Made by a program: the position numbers and the translations under genes. Below, piece after piece: positions 1 to 7,854 of a DNA stretch of 64,000 bases. The DNA is taken from assembly GCA_001916965.1 (NCBI GenBank), contig MNTL01000004.1, forward strand, positions 1 to 64,000, written 5' to 3'. Within the stretch, counting starts at the first letter, position 1, and the number at the start of each line of letters is the position of its first letter. The notes under the pieces were generated by a model that ran no database searches, was not told where the DNA came from, and saw nothing but the letters and a program-made list of their open reading frames with translations. Origin of the DNA: Roseburia sp. CAG:10041_57. Its GTDB lineage: Bacteria; Bacillota; Clostridia; Lachnospirales; Lachnospiraceae.

Positions 1-15
1 GTAACAATGCTTGTG

Positions 16-90
16 ATACCCGCCTTTAAGGCGTGTATGCAATCAGCCCTTATTAGGGCTAATATTAAACCACCAGTTGAACTGGTGGTT
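16..90. mobile_element. Hairpin array resembling the right end of an IS200/IS605-family (tnpB-type) element
   Basis: Three consecutive stem-loops lie here: 16-38 (ATAC and CGCC pair with GGCG and GTAT around a short loop), 45-60 (6 bp, TATT loop) and 68-90 (perfect 10 bp, TGA loop). None is followed by a T-run, so they are not intrinsic terminators. IS200/IS605 elements have subterminal hairpins instead of inverted repeats, and the right end of tnpB-carrying members also forms the 3' part of the omega RNA. This array looks like such an end; that is recognition by resemblance. Any transposase or tnpB would lie before base 1. The next gene, pseF, starts about 50 bases later. Confidence 0.48.
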
Positions 91-143
91 GCTAACTAGA
101 GATTATAACCAGAGAGTATGAATTACGGAAATCGAGGTAAAGA

Positions 144-833
144 ATGAAGAGCGTAGCAATCATTACAGCCAGAGGCGGCAGTAAACGGATCCCACATAAA
201 AATATAAAGCCTTTCCTTGGAAAACCTATTCTGGAATACAGCATTGAAGCTGCACTTGGGGCAGACTGTTTTCAGGAAGTCATGGTATCTACAGATGATG
301 AAGAGATTGCAAGGATAGCCAGACATGCGGGGGCACAAGTGCCCTTTATGAGAAGCGAGAATACAGCAAATGATTATGCAACAACAGCAGACGTGATTCT
401 GGAAGTATTGGAATCCTATGAGAGAATCGGCAAGAAGTTCGACCAGGTCTGCTGTATCTATCCGACAGCGCCCTTTGTAACAGCGAATGCACTAAAGACT
501 GCCATGATGCTGCTGGAACAGGAAAGATCAGACTGCGTTATTCCAGTGGTGAAATTCTCTTTCCCACCGCAAAGGTGTGTTGTCATCAATCAGGGGAGAC
601 TGACACCTAAGTGGCCTGAGAATATGAAAGTCAGATCTCAGGATCTGGAGCCTTTCTATCATGACTGTGGACAGTTCTATTGCCTGGATGTCAGAAAATT
701 CCAGGAACAGAAGGCCATCTGGATGAAGGATGTTGTGCCATTTATACAGGATGAAAGCACCGTGCAGGATATTGATACGCTGGAAGATTGGAAAATCGCT
801 GAAATGAAGTATCAGATCATGCATCAGAAATAA
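144..833 (+). CDS. pseF: Pseudaminic acid cytidylyltransferase (CMP-nonulosonate synthetase)
   Basis: 229 residues, the usual length of the acylneuraminate cytidylyltransferase family. The N-terminus carries the CTP-binding signature ARGGSKRIPHKN (residues 9-20), and FLGKPILEYSI follows. The mid-protein IYPTAPF and the C-terminal QDIDTLEDW are typical of PseF rather than NeuA. It activates the nonulosonate with CTP to the CMP-sugar used by cytoplasmic glycosyltransferases. The ATG at 144 has a GAGG site at 134-137. It is the first gene of a compact pse block (pseI starts 12 bases after its stop). Pse rather than legionaminic acid is favoured because a clear pseG lies nearby. Confidence 0.9.
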   Translation: MKSVAIITARGGSKRIPHKNIKPFLGKPILEYSIEAALGADCFQEVMVSTDDEEIARIARHAGAQVPFMRSENTANDYATTADVILEVLESYERIGKKFDQVCCIYPTAPFVTANALKTAMMLLEQERSDCVIPVVKFSFPPQRCVVINQGRLTPKWPENMKVRSQDLEPFYHDCGQFYCLDVRKFQEQKAIWMKDVVPFIQDESTVQDIDTLEDWKIAEMKYQIMHQK

Positions 834-845
834 AGGAGATAGAAG

Positions 846-1892
846 ATGGAACAGGTCGTAATCAATGGAAGAAAAGTCGGAGATGGTAATCCGGCGTATA
901 TTATCGCAGAAATGTCAGCCAATCACGCAGGAAGCCTGCAAAGAGCCAAAGAAATGATACATGTGGCAAAAGAGGTAGGGGCAGACTGTGTGAAAATACA
1001 GACATATACTGCGGATACAATGACAATAGACTGCCATAACCAGTATTTTGATATTACAGAGGGAACCTGGAAAGGAATCAATTTATATGAACTGTATCAG
1101 CAGGCATATACACCCTGGGAGTGGCATCAGGAGCTTAGGGATGAAGCTGCCAAGGTGGGGATTGATTTCCTGTCTACGCCTTTTGACAAGACAAGTGTAG
1201 ACTTCCTCGAAGAACTGGGAATGCCTTTCTATAAGATTGCATCCTTTGAATTAGTAGATATTCCATTGTTGGAGTACATTGCATCCAAAGGAAAACCAAT
1301 CATTATGTCAACCGGGATGGGAAGTCTGGAAGAGATTACGGAAGCTGTAGAAGCAATCTATGGGCAGGGCAATAAACAGCTCGTACTGATGAAGTGTTCC
1401 AGCGCATATCCGGCTAAAGTAGAAGAAATGAACCTGAGTACTATTGTAGATCTGAAGAAGCACTTCCAGCTTCCGGTAGGACTTTCTGATCATTCCATGG
1501 GATATTTCAGTGCTGCGACTGCTGTGGCGATGGGCGCTAATGTGATAGAGAAGCATTTCTGTATCAGCAGGGCCATCAAGAATCCGGATTCCACATTCTC
1601 CATGGAGCCTGAAGAGTTCCGTGAAATGGTCTTACAGGTGCGTGAAGTAGAGAAGGCAAAAGGCATTGTGAGCTATGGTGTTTCCAAACAGGAAGAAACC
1701 AATGCATGCTTTAGACGTTCTCTTTTTGTAGTGAAGGATGTGAAAGCCGGAGAGGCTTTTACAGAAGAGAATGTAAGAAGCATCCGCCCTGCATATGGAT
1801 TAAAACCCAAGTATTATAAAGAAATATTGGGAAGAAAAGCCAACAAAGCCATCCAGGCAGGCACACCACTGGCATGGGAGGATATAGAGTGA
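846..1892 (+). CDS. pseI: Pseudaminic acid synthase
   Basis: 348 residues. The NeuB/PseI-type TIM barrel spans about residues 1-275 (EMSANHAGSL near residue 22, KIQTYTADT near 50, STPFD, STGMGS, then GLSDHS and EKHF). A C-terminal SAF/antifreeze-like domain (about 285-345, FVVKDVKAGEAFTEENVRSI) supplies substrate contacts. It condenses the 6-deoxy-altropyranose substrate with phosphoenolpyruvate to form pseudaminic acid. KIQTYTADTMT is the PseI rather than the sialate-synthase version of this segment. The ATG follows GGAG at 836-839. Its stop overlaps the GTG of the next gene (GTGA at 1889-1892), implying translational coupling. Confidence 0.9.
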   Translation: MEQVVINGRKVGDGNPAYIIAEMSANHAGSLQRAKEMIHVAKEVGADCVKIQTYTADTMTIDCHNQYFDITEGTWKGINLYELYQQAYTPWEWHQELRDEAAKVGIDFLSTPFDKTSVDFLEELGMPFYKIASFELVDIPLLEYIASKGKPIIMSTGMGSLEEITEAVEAIYGQGNKQLVLMKCSSAYPAKVEEMNLSTIVDLKKHFQLPVGLSDHSMGYFSAATAVAMGANVIEKHFCISRAIKNPDSTFSMEPEEFREMVLQVREVEKAKGIVSYGVSKQEETNACFRRSLFVVKDVKAGEAFTEENVRSIRPAYGLKPKYYKEILGRKANKAIQAGTPLAWEDIE

Positions 1893-2356
1893 GACTGAGT
1901 TTACGGGAAGTGACAGCCAAAGATATGGAGCTGCTCTACAAGTGGGCCAATGATCCGACCGTGAGACAGAATGCTTTTCATACAGAGCCCATTCCATATG
2001 AGGATCATAAAATGTGGTTTGCCAAAAATCTGGCTGATAGGGATGTATTGATGTATATTCTGTATCAGACAACTGCACAGGGCAGAGAAGAGCCGCTGGG
2101 ACAGATACGGTTATCTATAGAAGAGGGCAAGGCACAGATTGATTACAGTGTGGAGGCTTCCAGACGCGGACAGGGGCTTGGTGCGAAAATGATCCTGATG
2201 GCAGAGGAGCTGCTTCGGGAGAGCAGAAGAGATGTTTCCTGCTGTATTGCACAGGTCAAGTATGAAAACCCTGCATCTGCGAGGGTATTTGAAAAATGCG
2301 GATATGATGGGCAGGAACTGGAGCAGTATATGGAGTTTACAAAACGGATTTCGTGA
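1889..2356 (+). CDS. PseH-like GNAT N-acetyltransferase
   Basis: A single GNAT domain of about 155 residues. It opens LSLREVTAKDMELLYKWAND, the pattern of sugar-amine acetyltransferases such as PseH. The acetyl-CoA loop is RRGQGLGAK (about residues 95-103), and the C-terminal NPASARVFEKCGY is the usual GNAT ending. The GTG at 1889 is chosen because GGGAGG (1876-1881) lies 7 bases upstream and GTG overlaps the pseI stop; an ATG at 1874 lies upstream of that site. By position it would acetylate the 4-amino group of the UDP-altrosamine intermediate. It is more divergent than classical PseH, so another sugar amine is possible. Confidence 0.75.
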   Translation: MRLSLREVTAKDMELLYKWANDPTVRQNAFHTEPIPYEDHKMWFAKNLADRDVLMYILYQTTAQGREEPLGQIRLSIEEGKAQIDYSVEASRRGQGLGAKMILMAEELLRESRRDVSCCIAQVKYENPASARVFEKCGYDGQELEQYMEFTKRIS

Positions 2357-2381
2357 AAAGACAGAAAGGTATGGGAGTACA

Positions 2382-3074
2382 TTGAAGATCATAATAGCCA
2401 CGATCAAATCCTGGAATATTGAGCGTGCATATGCAATGCAGAAGCAGTATGAGGGGATTCATCAGATTGAAGTATTTACGAAGAAAGAGGAATTGACACC
2501 CGAGGCAGTAGAAAAATTCGCACCGGATTATATCTTCCTGCCACACTGGTCTTATCTGATCGCAAAGGACATTACAGAGCGTTGGAATTGTGTTGTATTT
2601 CATATGACAGATTTGCCTTATGGCCGTGGAGGAAGCCCGTTACAGAATCTGATCGTAAGAGGACATAAGGATACTAAGATTTCTGCAATACAGGTAACAC
2701 CCCGGTTAGATGATGGACCGGTTTATATGAAGGAAGCGTTATCACTTGAGGGTTCAGCGCAGGAGATATTTGAACGGTGTTCAGAGATTATTTTCACCAA
2801 AATGATACCTGTTTTTCTGAAGCAGGAGCTGATTCCTGTTCCACAGGAGGGAGAACCGGTGGTATTTAAACGCAGAAAACCGGAGGAGGGCAGAATTACA
2901 GAGGATATGCCGCTGGATAAGATATATGATTATATCAGAATGCTGGACGCAGAAGGGTATCCGAGAGCATATATGGATTTTGGACCATACAGGCTGGAGT
3001 TTGAGCAGGTGCAGACGACTTCAGGTGGGGAATCACTGGAAGCAAAGGTAAAGATCCATATTCGAGAAGAGTGA
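2382..3074 (+). CDS. PseJ-like sugar N-formyltransferase (Fmt-fold)
   Basis: About 230 residues, formyltransferase fold without the C-terminal domain of tRNA Fmt. The core FHMTDLPYGRGGSPLQN (about 73-89) followed by TPRLDDGP (106-113) aligns with the Fmt catalytic block, giving H74 and D110. The Asn usually two residues before the catalytic His is Val72 here. It would transfer formyl from formyl-tetrahydrofolate to a sugar amine. The TTG at 2382 is chosen for its position after GGGAG (2373-2377) and because residues before it overlap the GNAT gene with no homologous look. With the downstream PIG-L deacetylase it suggests exchange of an N-acetyl for an N-formyl group on the nonulosonate. Confidence 0.72.
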   Translation: MKIIIATIKSWNIERAYAMQKQYEGIHQIEVFTKKEELTPEAVEKFAPDYIFLPHWSYLIAKDITERWNCVVFHMTDLPYGRGGSPLQNLIVRGHKDTKISAIQVTPRLDDGPVYMKEALSLEGSAQEIFERCSEIIFTKMIPVFLKQELIPVPQEGEPVVFKRRKPEEGRITEDMPLDKIYDYIRMLDAEGYPRAYMDFGPYRLEFEQVQTTSGGESLEAKVKIHIREE

Positions 3075-3091
3075 AAGGTAAGAAAACAGAC

Positions 3092-3778
3092 ATGAAGAAG
3101 ATATTGGTAGTAGCAGCACACCCGGATGATGAAATTCTGGGAGTAGGAGCAACAGTTGCAAAGCATGCGGCACAGGGAGATGAAGTGTATGCACTGATTC
3201 TTGGGGAGGGACAGACCTCAAGGGGAGAGCATAGAGAGGATATCAGTGCAGACGTTGTAAAGGAGCTGCATCAGAATACACTGGAAAGTGCAGAGAAAGT
3301 AGGTTATAAAGAGGTCTATTTTGCAGATTTCCCTGATAACCGTTTTGATCAGGTAGATTTACTGGACGTTGTAAAGGCAGTAGAGCATAAGATAAAAGAA
3401 ATCCAGCCGGAGATCATATATACGCATTACAGCGGAGATCTGAACATCGATCATCAGTATACCGCAAGGGCGGTGTTGACAGCCACCAGACCGATAGGGG
3501 ATTACCCTGTAAAGGAAATCTACGCCTTTGAGACATTATCTTCTACAGAATGGAACTTTGATTACAGTGCACAGCCTGCATTCTGTCCGAATGTGTATGT
3601 GGATATTACGCAGTTCTATGCTAATAAGGAAGCAGCAATGAAATGCTATGTGTCTGAGCTGTGCGAGTATCCTCATCCAAGGTCTCTGGAGGGAATGGAT
3701 GTGCTGTCAAGGACACGAGGAATAGCCGCAGGAATGAACAGAGCAGAGGCATTTATGCTGATTCGAAGCATGAGATAA
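3092..3778 (+). CDS. PIG-L/LmbE family N-acetyl-sugar deacetylase
   Basis: About 228 residues. The zinc-binding signature AHPDDE (residues 9-14) and the second metal region HYSGDLNIDH (112-121) are both intact. Members remove N-acetyl groups from GlcNAc-type compounds. Placed between the formyltransferase and pseG, it probably deacetylates a nonulosonate precursor so that another acyl group can be added (inference). The start is uncertain: ATG 3092 begins at the conserved MKKILVVAAHPDDE, whereas GTG 3071 overlaps the previous stop and would add seven residues. AAGG at 3075-3078 is rather far from the ATG. Confidence 0.78.
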   Translation: MKKILVVAAHPDDEILGVGATVAKHAAQGDEVYALILGEGQTSRGEHREDISADVVKELHQNTLESAEKVGYKEVYFADFPDNRFDQVDLLDVVKAVEHKIKEIQPEIIYTHYSGDLNIDHQYTARAVLTATRPIGDYPVKEIYAFETLSSTEWNFDYSAQPAFCPNVYVDITQFYANKEAAMKCYVSELCEYPHPRSLEGMDVLSRTRGIAAGMNRAEAFMLIRSMR

Positions 3779-3826
3779 TCAAAGAAACAAATTATACATT
3801 TACAGGTATAAAGTGGGTGAAAGGTT

Positions 3827-4870
3827 ATGTATATTATACGGGCGGATGGGAATACGGCGATTGGAATGGGGCATGTCATGAGGTGTCTGTCCATAGCGGA
3901 TGCCATGAAGGATAGGAATATAGAACCGGTATTTATGACGGCTGATAATGACTGTGTAGCCATGATCGGGGACAGAGGCTTTGAAGTCTGTGTATTAGGG
4001 ACTGATTACCGTGACATGGAATCAGAGCTTCCTCTGATCAGAGAATTCCTGAGGCAGAGGACGAAGGACGTTGATGCTTCTTCTGTCATTCTGGTAGACA
4101 GCTATCAGGTGACTTCAAAATATTATGAAGAATTACGTACAATGGCAAAGGTAGCATGCCTGGAGGATATGGGGCAGTCCTATCCGGTAGATCTGCTGGT
4201 CAATTATAATATTTATGGACCAAAGCTTGTATATGATAATAAAATAACACATGCTACTTTATTGGGAACCGGGTATCAGCCACTGCGCAGGGAATTTCAG
4301 CAGGATATGCAATATGATATAAAGGATAAAATAACAGATGTAATGATAACAACCGGAGGAAGTGATCCTTATTTTGCTGCCAGAGCTTTTACAGATACTT
4401 TCCTGTCTGAAAAAGAATTGGAGAAGTCACAGATCAGATATCATATCATTAGTGGTCCTTTTAATACTCATGGTGAAGAGCTGCATAAGCTGTATGATGA
4501 GAATCCCTGGGTGGAGATTCATGAGCATGTGACCTGTATGAAAGAAATCATGAAGCAGTGTGATGTGGTATTATCTGCAACAGGAAGCACCATTTATGAA
4601 GTCAGTGCCCTGGGAGTACCGCTGATTGCCTTTTATTTTGCAGAGAATCAGAGGCAGGGAGCAGAGATGTTATCTGATATAACACGTGTTATTAATTGCG
4701 GGAATTATGCAGATGACGCTGAACAGACAGTAAGAAATGCGGTAAAGGCACTATTAAAATGTGTGAAGGATAAAGAGTACCGTGAAACATTATACCATGA
4801 GGAGAGAAGCCTCGTAGATGGGCAGGGAGCAGCCAGAATTGCACAGGCGTTGATAGATTTGACAAAGTAG
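3827..4870 (+). CDS. pseG: UDP-2,4-diacetamido-2,4,6-trideoxy-beta-L-altropyranose hydrolase
   Basis: 347 residues, normal for PseG. The N-terminal loop IRADGNTAIGMGHVMRCL carries the catalytic His (GMGH, about residue 16). A GT-B-like fold continues with TGGSDP near residue 165 and the C-terminal CDVVLSATGSTIYE and GVPLIAF segments. The enzyme removes UDP from the altropyranose intermediate to give the free sugar used by PseI. With pseI and pseF it identifies the pathway as pseudaminic-acid type. The dehydratase PseB and aminotransferase PseC needed upstream of it are not in the window. Confidence 0.88.
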   Translation: MYIIRADGNTAIGMGHVMRCLSIADAMKDRNIEPVFMTADNDCVAMIGDRGFEVCVLGTDYRDMESELPLIREFLRQRTKDVDASSVILVDSYQVTSKYYEELRTMAKVACLEDMGQSYPVDLLVNYNIYGPKLVYDNKITHATLLGTGYQPLRREFQQDMQYDIKDKITDVMITTGGSDPYFAARAFTDTFLSEKELEKSQIRYHIISGPFNTHGEELHKLYDENPWVEIHEHVTCMKEIMKQCDVVLSATGSTIYEVSALGVPLIAFYFAENQRQGAEMLSDITRVINCGNYADDAEQTVRNAVKALLKCVKDKEYRETLYHEERSLVDGQGAARIAQALIDLTK

Positions 4871-4896
4871 CAACGAAAACGGAAAGGCATAATCAT

Positions 4897-5955
4897 ATGA
4901 AGAAGAAAGACAGACAAATGAATTATGAATTGTTACGTATCATTGCCATGTTGATGATCGTATGTCTCCATTACCTGAGTAAGGGCGGAGCATTGGGAGA
5001 TCCAAAGCAGGAACTTACAACAAATGGATATCTTGCCTGGCTGATAGAAGCCTTCTGTCTTGTGGCTGTGAATGTGTATGTACTGATCAGCGGTTACTTT
5101 GGCGTAGATTCCCAGAATTTTACAATACGCAGGCCTCTTAAAATATGGAGGCAGGTGTGGTTCTATTCTGTTGGAATTGGATTGATCATGCTTATAACGG
5201 GAGCAGCGTCTTGGAATCTGTATCAGGGAATGACTTATGTGTTCCCGGTTGTTACCGAGCATTACTGGTTTGCAACGGCATATTTACTGTTGTGTCTGCT
5301 GATGCCTTTTCTGAACGCAGGTGTAGAGAATCTGGATCAGAAGACCTTTCAGTGGATTCTGATAGGCATGTTGCTTGTATTCAGTGTGGCTAAGACAGTA
5401 TTGCCTATGCAGCTGCCATGGGATCATAAGGGATATGATGCATTCTGGTTCGTATTTCTGTATCTGACAGGAGCGTATCTGAAGAAATATAAGATCTCAG
5501 GAGGCATTAAGTGGCTTTTCGTCTATGTCACAGGTGTATTTGCCATTTATCTGAGCTTTCTGATGCTTCAGGCGGTTTATCTGAAGCTGGGTAAGCTGGG
5601 GGATTTTATTTCTTATAGTTATTCTTATAATTATCTCTTCACTTATGTGGCATCCGTTGGTCTTTTCCTGACTTTTGCCAGTGTGGGGAAGAACTGGAAA
5701 GAGAAGACACAGAAGATAATTTCTACGCTTGCCGGGGCTACATTTGGAGTCTATCTAATACATGAACATGTAGAGCTGAGAGGTCTATGGAAGATGCTGT
5801 TTCACTGTGAAAGCTATGCGCATGGCTCCACGGGAATGTTCCTGTTACATATGCTTGGAACTGTATGTGTCGTATATGTAGTCTGTACCATAATTGAACT
5901 GTTGCGGCAGAAAATAACGGAATTGCTGACAGATGCCATTGGAAAGAATAAGTAG
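4897..5955 (+). CDS. Acyltransferase-3 family membrane protein (probable O-acetyltransferase)
   Basis: 352 residues with about ten membrane segments. It opens with the family signature NYELLRIIAMLMIVCLHY, whose His is the likely catalytic residue; VNVYVLISGYFGV follows, and the C-terminal GVYLIHEHVELR is the usual acyltransferase-3 ending. Proteins of this family move acetyl groups across the membrane onto cell-surface sugars. The ATG at 4897 has GGAAAGG at 4881-4887. It lies between pseG and a large membrane protein, so it may acetylate the nonulosonate or the lipid-linked glycan; the substrate cannot be told from sequence. Confidence 0.8.
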   Translation: MKKKDRQMNYELLRIIAMLMIVCLHYLSKGGALGDPKQELTTNGYLAWLIEAFCLVAVNVYVLISGYFGVDSQNFTIRRPLKIWRQVWFYSVGIGLIMLITGAASWNLYQGMTYVFPVVTEHYWFATAYLLLCLLMPFLNAGVENLDQKTFQWILIGMLLVFSVAKTVLPMQLPWDHKGYDAFWFVFLYLTGAYLKKYKISGGIKWLFVYVTGVFAIYLSFLMLQAVYLKLGKLGDFISYSYSYNYLFTYVASVGLFLTFASVGKNWKEKTQKIISTLAGATFGVYLIHEHVELRGLWKMLFHCESYAHGSTGMFLLHMLGTVCVVYVVCTIIELLRQKITELLTDAIGKNK

Positions 5956-5967
5956 AAAGGCATGGAT

Positions 5968-7689
5968 ATGAACATGAAACAGAATAAGATATATGGATTC
6001 TTACAGAAGTGGATACCTGTCCTGATTCTGTTATTGTATCCATTGCGAAAAGTCAATACAGGTATTGATCTGATGGATGGTGGCTATTCACTGGGAAATT
6101 ATCGCTTCTTCACAACGATGAATCAGGTATGGAAGCTGGCGACCTATCTGGCGAATGTCCTTGGAGCCGCATTGTCCAGACTGCCTTTTGGAAATACGTG
6201 GATTGGCATGAACGTGTATACAGCACTTCTTACAGGCATTACTGCCGCAGGCGCTTATTGTGTATTAAGAAAAAGACTGCAGCATCCAGTCCTCATATGG
6301 CTTGGTGAAATGCTGGCATTATCCCTTTGCTGGGCACCGTCTACAAATCTGTATCAGTATTTGGGATATTATCTGATGACAGCAGCTGTATTGGTTCTGT
6401 ATCATGCCTTAACCAATAAAAATAACATATGTTACATTATAGCAGGAATCATTCTGGGACTGGCTGTGGGAGTGAGAATGCCAAACATTACCTATGCGGC
6501 ATTGATTCTTCCAGTGTGGTATTACGCATGGCTTACAAAGGACAGGGACTGGTTTATCCATACGCTTTACTGTATTGGAGGCTATGTACTGGGATTGCTT
6601 GTTCCTCTGGGTGTGATTGTGTTCAAATATGGAGTACAGGCTTATCCGGAGATGATAGCGTCCTTATTTGGTATGACAGATACAGCTACGGATTATAAGC
6701 CTACATCAATGATTATGGCTATGTTTGGAGATTATATACAGTATAGTGTATGGCTGATTCTGTTCCTGCTTTATCTTTTGGCTGGTTTGGTGTTGTTTAG
6801 AATAGCCAGTGGTAGATTTGTAAAGGTGAAAAAGGTATTATACCTGTTAGGGCTGGCAGTGATTCTTCGATTCTGCTATGGGCATGGAATGTTTGGATTT
6901 GACTATACAGGATATTTCTCCATGTATAAATGGGTGACGGTTTATCTGCTGATTGTGATTACACTATGTATATATTGTCTTATTAATTCTAAAATATCAC
7001 AGCAGCAGAAACTGTGGTCAGCCTTTATGCCGGTTATCATATTCATTACTCCGCTTGGCAGTAATAATGGATTGTATCCGATTATCAGCAATTTATTTAT
7101 CATGGCACCGGTGTCTTTTGTATTTCTCTATGAGATATTTAAGAATGTTCGTGAAGAATATGTCTTTGTGTGCAAAAGCATGGTGATATTTATCATTGGG
7201 TGTACCTTTGTACAATGCTTTCTGTTTGGTGTATTTTTTCATTTCCATGATGCATTGCCAAAGGGCGAACAGTATGTAAAGACAGAGATTCCTGGAAGTA
7301 TATCCACGAAGAATATGTATACCACTGTGGATAAAAAGGAAGAATTAGAGGCGCTTGGTGGATATCTTACCCAGAATCATTTAACAGAGAAAAAGGTATT
7401 GCTTTATGGGGAGATTCCAGCAATTTCCTATATTTTTGATATGGAACCTGCGGTCTATACCACATGGGCAGACTTACGTTCTAATACGTTGGAACGATTA
7501 CAGGCAGATCTGGATGCGATTACGGCAGACTATCCTGTGGTCATTGTGACAGATGCAATTGGACAGGAATTGTCAGGCAATACTTCTTATGTGGATGAGA
7601 AGCTGGATGCAATTGCACAATTCTTAAGTAGAGGAAATTATCAGTGCAGCTATGCGCAGAAGGGTTATTGCGTATATACATCACAGTAA
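5968..7689 (+). CDS. Large polytopic membrane protein, GT-C-like, function unknown
   Basis: About 573 residues with roughly eleven hydrophobic segments, then a soluble C-terminal part (about 455-573). An acidic motif LMDGGYSLGNY follows the first membrane segment, as in GT-C enzymes, where an Asp or Glu in the first outside loop is catalytic. No named family is recognised with confidence. ATG 5968 is preferred over ATG 5962 because GAAAGG (5955-5960) is 7 bases from it and only 1 base from the other. Its neighbours (acyltransferase, WecE, polyprenyl-phosphate transferase) suggest addition of a sugar from a polyprenyl-phosphate donor outside the membrane. Confidence 0.55.
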   Translation: MNMKQNKIYGFLQKWIPVLILLLYPLRKVNTGIDLMDGGYSLGNYRFFTTMNQVWKLATYLANVLGAALSRLPFGNTWIGMNVYTALLTGITAAGAYCVLRKRLQHPVLIWLGEMLALSLCWAPSTNLYQYLGYYLMTAAVLVLYHALTNKNNICYIIAGIILGLAVGVRMPNITYAALILPVWYYAWLTKDRDWFIHTLYCIGGYVLGLLVPLGVIVFKYGVQAYPEMIASLFGMTDTATDYKPTSMIMAMFGDYIQYSVWLILFLLYLLAGLVLFRIASGRFVKVKKVLYLLGLAVILRFCYGHGMFGFDYTGYFSMYKWVTVYLLIVITLCIYCLINSKISQQQKLWSAFMPVIIFITPLGSNNGLYPIISNLFIMAPVSFVFLYEIFKNVREEYVFVCKSMVIFIIGCTFVQCFLFGVFFHFHDALPKGEQYVKTEIPGSISTKNMYTTVDKKEELEALGGYLTQNHLTEKKVLLYGEIPAISYIFDMEPAVYTTWADLRSNTLERLQADLDAITADYPVVIVTDAIGQELSGNTSYVDEKLDAIAQFLSRGNYQCSYAQKGYCVYTSQ

Positions 7690-7711
7690 TCAGAAAACTT
7701 TGGGGATTGCA

Positions 7712-7752
7712 CGGATTTGCAAGGGAATTTGCTGCTTCGCTATGCAAATCCG
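7712..7752. repeat. Perfect 10-bp inverted repeat in an intergenic gap
   Basis: CGGATTTGCA (7712-7721) is the exact reverse complement of TGCAAATCCG (7743-7752), with a 21-base spacer. It occupies the 165-base gap before the WecE gene, one of the longest non-coding gaps in the window. There is no T-run after it, so it is a weak terminator candidate. It could be a transcript structure, an attenuator or a protein site for the promoter candidate just downstream. Confidence 0.5.
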
Positions 7753-7782
7753 GCGTGGGAAATGCTTTAATCAGTGTTTCCA

Positions 7783-7811
7783 TTGCAAAATACGTAAAAA
7801 GCGTGTAAGAT
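7783..7811 (+). promoter_or_regulatory. Candidate sigma-70-type promoter for the WecE gene
   Basis: TTGCAA (7783-7788) and TAAGAT (7806-7811) are separated by exactly 17 bases. Each matches the -35 or -10 consensus at 4 of 6 positions, so the call is weak on sequence. Its support is position: it lies in a 165-base gap, after an inverted repeat and about 44 bases before the chosen WecE start. Confidence 0.35.
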
Positions 7812-7854
7812 AGGTACAACAGTTTGCAGGTTATGGAAAGGCATGGTAACTATT

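Noticed and set aside
68..90. Hairpin as an intrinsic terminator
   Set aside because: A strong stem but followed by GCTAACTAG with no T-run, and it is the third of three hairpins, which fits an insertion element end better.
2232..2381. N-terminal 50 codons of the open frame before the formyltransferase
   Set aside because: They overlap the acetyltransferase gene, show no formyltransferase-like sequence and lack a ribosome site; the TTG at 2382 is the better start.
4881..7845. GGAAAGGCAT repeated at 4881, 5955 (nearly) and 7835 as a regulatory motif
   Set aside because: Each copy sits at a start codon and is explained as a Shine-Dalgarno sequence with chance similarity after it.
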